The notes beneath the pieces are model-generated. The model was not told where the DNA came from. It saw only the letters and a program-made list of their open reading frames with translations, and did not search any database. Positions 60,756 through 64,000 of a DNA stretch of 64,000 bases are shown in pieces. This DNA comes from Bettongia penicillata ogilbyi (lineage: Eukaryota > Chordata > Mammalia > Diprotodontia > Potoroidae). The stretch is from assembly GCA_023548195.1 (NCBI GenBank), contig JAJHZJ010000028.1, positions 1,630,001-1,694,000 of the forward strand. The letters run 5' to 3'. Positions within the stretch are counted from its first letter, which is position 1. Every line of letters begins with the position of its first letter. A program made the position numbers and the translations under genes.

Positions 60756-62169
60756 TCCTACCTCCAGCTCAGTCTTAGAGGAGAAAAATAGTCTTTCATC
60801 TCTGAAAGGGGGAATCCCTCCTCTTCTTGTTATTACTAACTATGCATTAAGTGATACAAATTATAGCTATAACATATCAAATAGCCTAGTTCTTTTGTGG
60901 GTCAATATCTTTATCACAAGTTAATGTCTAAAATAGAAAACATGTAATTTGGAAAAGAACAAAATTTCCAAATGTCAGCTGATTGTCAAAGAGCCTAGTG
61001 AGGTCAAATGAAATTAAGGAGTGAATAGTACACAAGGATATTCAGCTTCTCCCTGAAATGGGAAAAAGTGAGGAGGCACCATCTGTTGTTCCTCCTAGAA
61101 TCAGTTTTCATAAGCAATACAGATTCAATCCAGTCATAGCTCATTCTTAGAATGTCTCCCTCATTCCCTGACCCAAATCATTTCTCTGCTCACACTAGCA
61201 CAATCTCTTACAATTCTGTATTTTGCTATCATCCACAAAAGTACCATCTCTACGTTCAAGAATTCTGAAACCCCATTATTCACTAATAATCTATTGGGTG
61301 TTCACCTCTCCCTCCACCTTTCCTTACAAAACTCTACTCTGTCTACACCATACCCTCCAAACCCTTTATTTCTCAGTTCTCTCCTAGATCATCTGCCCTG
61401 CACTAACTACTCTCTCCCCTTCCCCCATCTTGACCCCTTTGTGAACCAATTCAATTCTACATGGTCATCTTCTCTTGAATCTCTAGGCCCCTTATCATAT
61501 CATCAATTATACCCAGCTAAGCCTCAGTCTTGGGTCACTCCCACCATTTGCTGCCTTTGTTCTTATACACATATAGTTGAAGGAAAGTGAAGAAAATCAC
61601 TCAACTATTCTTACTGGGTTCACTACAAATTTATGTTTCACAACCTCAGCTGGGCCCTCACTGCTGCTAGACAATTCTACTGTACTTCCCTTATCACCTC
61701 ACTATCCCATTATCCTCCATGGTTCTTCCAAAACTTTTGATCCCTCCTCAAACCTCCTATACCTATCCCTTCCCCTAATCTCTCAGCTGAGAACCTTATC
61801 TAATATTTTTAAAAAGAAGAAAAGGTCATTTGCTATGAGCTCCCCTTCTCTCCTCTTTCTCATTTTTTGTCAGTCAGATGTCTTCTGTCACTATCTCCTC
61901 CTTTACCCCATCTCACATAATGAAGTGACCTTATTTGTTACCAAGGTTGATTCCTCTACTTGTTCAAGTGATCATATTCCATCCCATCCCCTGCAAAATA
62001 TTGTCCACTTACTCATCTCCACTTTTTCACTTATTTTCAGCCTCTCCTTGTCTACTGGCTCATTCCCTACTTCCTACAAACATTCCCATGTCTTCATCAT
62101 CCTGGAAAAGCTCTCAATTGCTCCTTCCATCCCTGCTATCTTTCTATATTTCTTCTGCCATTTGTAGCT

Positions 62170-62830
62170 AAACTACTTGAAAAGGGTCAGCAATAGATGC
62201 CTCCACTTTCCTCTCACTCTCTTCTTAACCCTTTGTAATCTGACTTCCAACCTTCTAATTCCACCACGACTGCTTTCTACAAAGTTACTAATGATTTCTT
62301 GATTGCCATATCAGATGATCTTTTCTCTACTCTCATTCTTCTTGACCTCCCTAAAGTCATTGATACTGTTGATTACTCTCTCTTCCTTAATATTCTCTTC
62401 CCTCTAAGTTTTCAAGACACCACTCTCTCCTGGTTTTCCTCCTATTTATCTGATCACTTCTCTGTCTCTTTTGCTGTATACTCTTCCAAATTACGCCCTT
62501 TAACTTCCAGATCGGATCCTCTAAGCAAAGGTGTCCCTCGGAGTTCTGTCCTGGGCCCTCTTCTCTTCTCACTCTATACTACTTCACTCGATGACCATAT
62601 CAACTCCCATGGATTTAATTACCATCCCAATGCTAATATTTCTCAGATCTATGTATCTTGCCACATTCTCTCTGCTAACCTCCAATCTCACCTCTCCAGC
62701 TCTATTTCAGACATCTCAAACTGGATTTGGAGTAGACATCTTAAACTCAAAATGTCCAAAACTGAATGAATTCTTTTTCCCACTAAATTCTACCCTTAAC
62801 CCTCTTTTGCTTATTTGTAGAGCAACACCA
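62170..62830 (+). pseudogene. L2-clade reverse transcriptase, broken
   Basis: The open frame 62299-62769 (156 residues) contains 'LILLDLPKVIDTVDYSLFL' (motif A, LDLSAAFDTVDH type) and 'DTTLSWFSSYLSD'. It then has 'GVPRSSVLGPLLFSLYT' (motif B, GVPQGSVLGPLLFSLY type, with QG changed) and 'HPNANISQIY', where the catalytic YADD should be. It ends with 'DISNWIWSRHLKLKMSKTE'. The catalytic Asp pair is lost, so no activity is expected. The frame opens after the fingers region and closes where the family continues. Confidence 0.85.
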
Positions 62831-63120
62831 CCTTTCTAGTTTCTCAGGTTCACAATGGGGGTGTTGTCCTCAAATTCTTACTATCTCTCACCACCACCCC
62901 ACATATCCAATCTGTGGTCAAGGTCTGTCAATGTCATCTTTATAACATCTCCTGAATATACTCCCTTCTTTCCTCTGACCCTGTCACTAATCTATTACAG
63001 GCTCTCATCACATTATGCCTTGATTACTGCAGTATCCTACTAGTAGGTCAGCCTACTTCAATTCTCTTTTCCTTCTAATCCATCCTCCATTCAACCACAA
63101 AAGTGATTTTCTTAAAGTGC

Positions 63121-63496
63121 AGAAGCATTTGTGAGATGATTTACAAGTAACCATTATGTTTGCTTTACCTATGGGACAGTCTATAAATGACTTTCTGATT
63201 TCCCCTTGCAATCTTATTTCCTACTATTATTTTATACTGGCTACTTATAAATGTGCTATATTAATTAAAAGAGTGTAGAGTGGTGGACCAGAACAAGATA
63301 CAATTTTAACACAACTTGGAATGTTTTAAGGTGATAAGATCAACAGTACAACCATCTCTGTGTAACTGACATAGAGTGGAAGAGTAGGTCATGGGAAACA
63401 AGAAAGTAGAAGAACTGGGAAGTTAGGTTGTTTGAGGGATTATCGATATGTATATTGAAGTTACCTACTATGAAGTGTGACTATGTGTGACCATGT

Positions 63497-63528
<32 letters not shown>
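63121..63528. other. Unidentified insert in the L2-clade LINE
   Basis: The L2 text stops at about 63120 ('aaagtgattttcttaaagtgcagaag') and resumes at about 63530 ('ctccctattgcctccagg'). The stretch between is AT-rich, has no tRNA-like head that I can see, and ends in (CA)n (63499-63527). It may be a SINE or LINE piece with a simple-repeat tail. Confidence 0.45.
63499..63527. repeat. (CA)n microsatellite
   Basis: About 14 uninterrupted CA units. Confidence 0.95.
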
Positions 63529-63530
<2 letters not shown>

Positions 63531-64000
63531 ATAACCCCTAGAGTCTCCCTATTGCCTCCAGGATGAAATACAAAATGTTCTATTTAAAGTCCTTCATAAT
63601 CTAGTCCCCTCCTACTTTTCCAATCTTCTTACATCCCCCCAAAATGTATTCTTTAATCCAGTGACACTAAACTTCCAGCCCTACTAGAAACAAGAAACTC
63701 CACCTCTCTGCTCCAGGTATTTTCACCATCTCTGTCCCATGTGTGGAATGTTCTCCATCCTCTGCTCCACCTCTCTGGCTTCCTTTAAGTGCCAACTAAA
63801 ATCTCTTTTTTTACTAGAAGCCTTCCTTAACTTCTCTTTAACCTAGGGTCTCTCTTTCATAATTATTTCCTATTTATCCAATATATAGCTTGTTTTATAT
63901 GTATTTGTTTGCATGTTCTCTCCATTAGGTAAGCTTCTTGAGGGCAAGGGTTGTCTTTGCCTCCTTTTGTATCCCTAGTACTTAGCAGATTTCCTGGCAC

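Larger units (their letters stand above)
61200..64000 (+). mobile_element. L2-clade LINE running off the window end
   Basis: Plus-strand element with the endonuclease-RT linker part (61294-62167, long but compositionally biased frames) and the RT at about 62170-62830. The C-terminal coding part is at 62830-63120 and 63530-63860. The 3' tail starts at about 63880 ('taagcttcttgagggcaagggttgtctttgcc') and is cut at 64000. A foreign stretch of about 400 bases (63121-63528) interrupts it. It is a sister of the minus-strand copy at 18285-19810. Confidence 0.85.

Noticed and set aside
61577..62167. 196-codon plus-strand open frame
   Set aside because: It is the Ser/Leu/Phe/Pro-rich linker part of the L2-clade LINE; the RT follows directly downstream in another frame.

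Overview
The window reads as intergenic or intronic DNA of a marsupial mammal. It is AT-rich, CpG-poor and crowded with retrotransposon remains. Three things point to a marsupial: tRNA-headed SINEs that begin GGGGCAGCTAGGTGG (the MAR1-type SINE), L1 copies whose 5' end reads close to GGAGCCAAGATGG, and many L2/CR1-group and MIR-like fragments. The exact species cannot be read from the sequence. I see no intact cellular protein gene, no tRNA or rRNA gene and no CRISPR array. Family names come from recognising motifs and from comparing copies within the window, not from a database search.

Layout. 1-6.9 kb is mostly unassigned sequence with one L2 tail, one MIR and an isolated CpG-rich block at about 3.76-4.56 kb that ends in a good splice-donor sequence. 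6.96-13.0 kb is one RTE-clade LINE on the minus strand. It is broken by a MAR1 SINE (9066-9377, 14-bp target duplication) and by an L1 with an internal deletion (about 9450-11870). 15.3-18.3 kb is an old L1. 18.3-22.1 kb holds two L2-clade LINEs in opposite orientation, the right one cut by another SINE with an 11-bp target duplication. 22.1-31.4 kb is mixed: an L1 3' end, L2, MIR and RTE-type fragments, and a possible exon at 25186-25478. 31.8-35.9 kb is a degraded minus-strand L1.

39.2-43.2 kb is a second type of RT-bearing LINE, split by a 2.85-kb minus-strand element that has an L1-type 5' end and a nearly open ORF1 but no ORF2 (half-L1, HAL1-like). A shorter relative with most of ORF1 deleted lies at about 46.65-48.24 kb on the plus strand. 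A 96-bp palindromic MITE candidate sits at 46049-46144, just after a 45-bp tandem duplication. 53.26-59.93 kb is an endogenous retrovirus with two diverged LTRs, a polypurine tract and an env transmembrane-subunit remnant. 61.2-64.0 kb is an L2-clade LINE with a recognisable but broken reverse transcriptase; it runs off the window end.

The window is a layered record of transposition. L2 and MIR are oldest, then the RTE-type LINEs, then L1, HAL1-like, MAR1 SINE and ERV insertions that interrupt them. The clearest theme is L1-derived elements that kept ORF1 and lost ORF2, which would depend on another L1 for reverse transcriptase. I found no convincing new biological system. The best leads are the HAL1-like family, the CpG-rich block with its splice donor, and the MITE.
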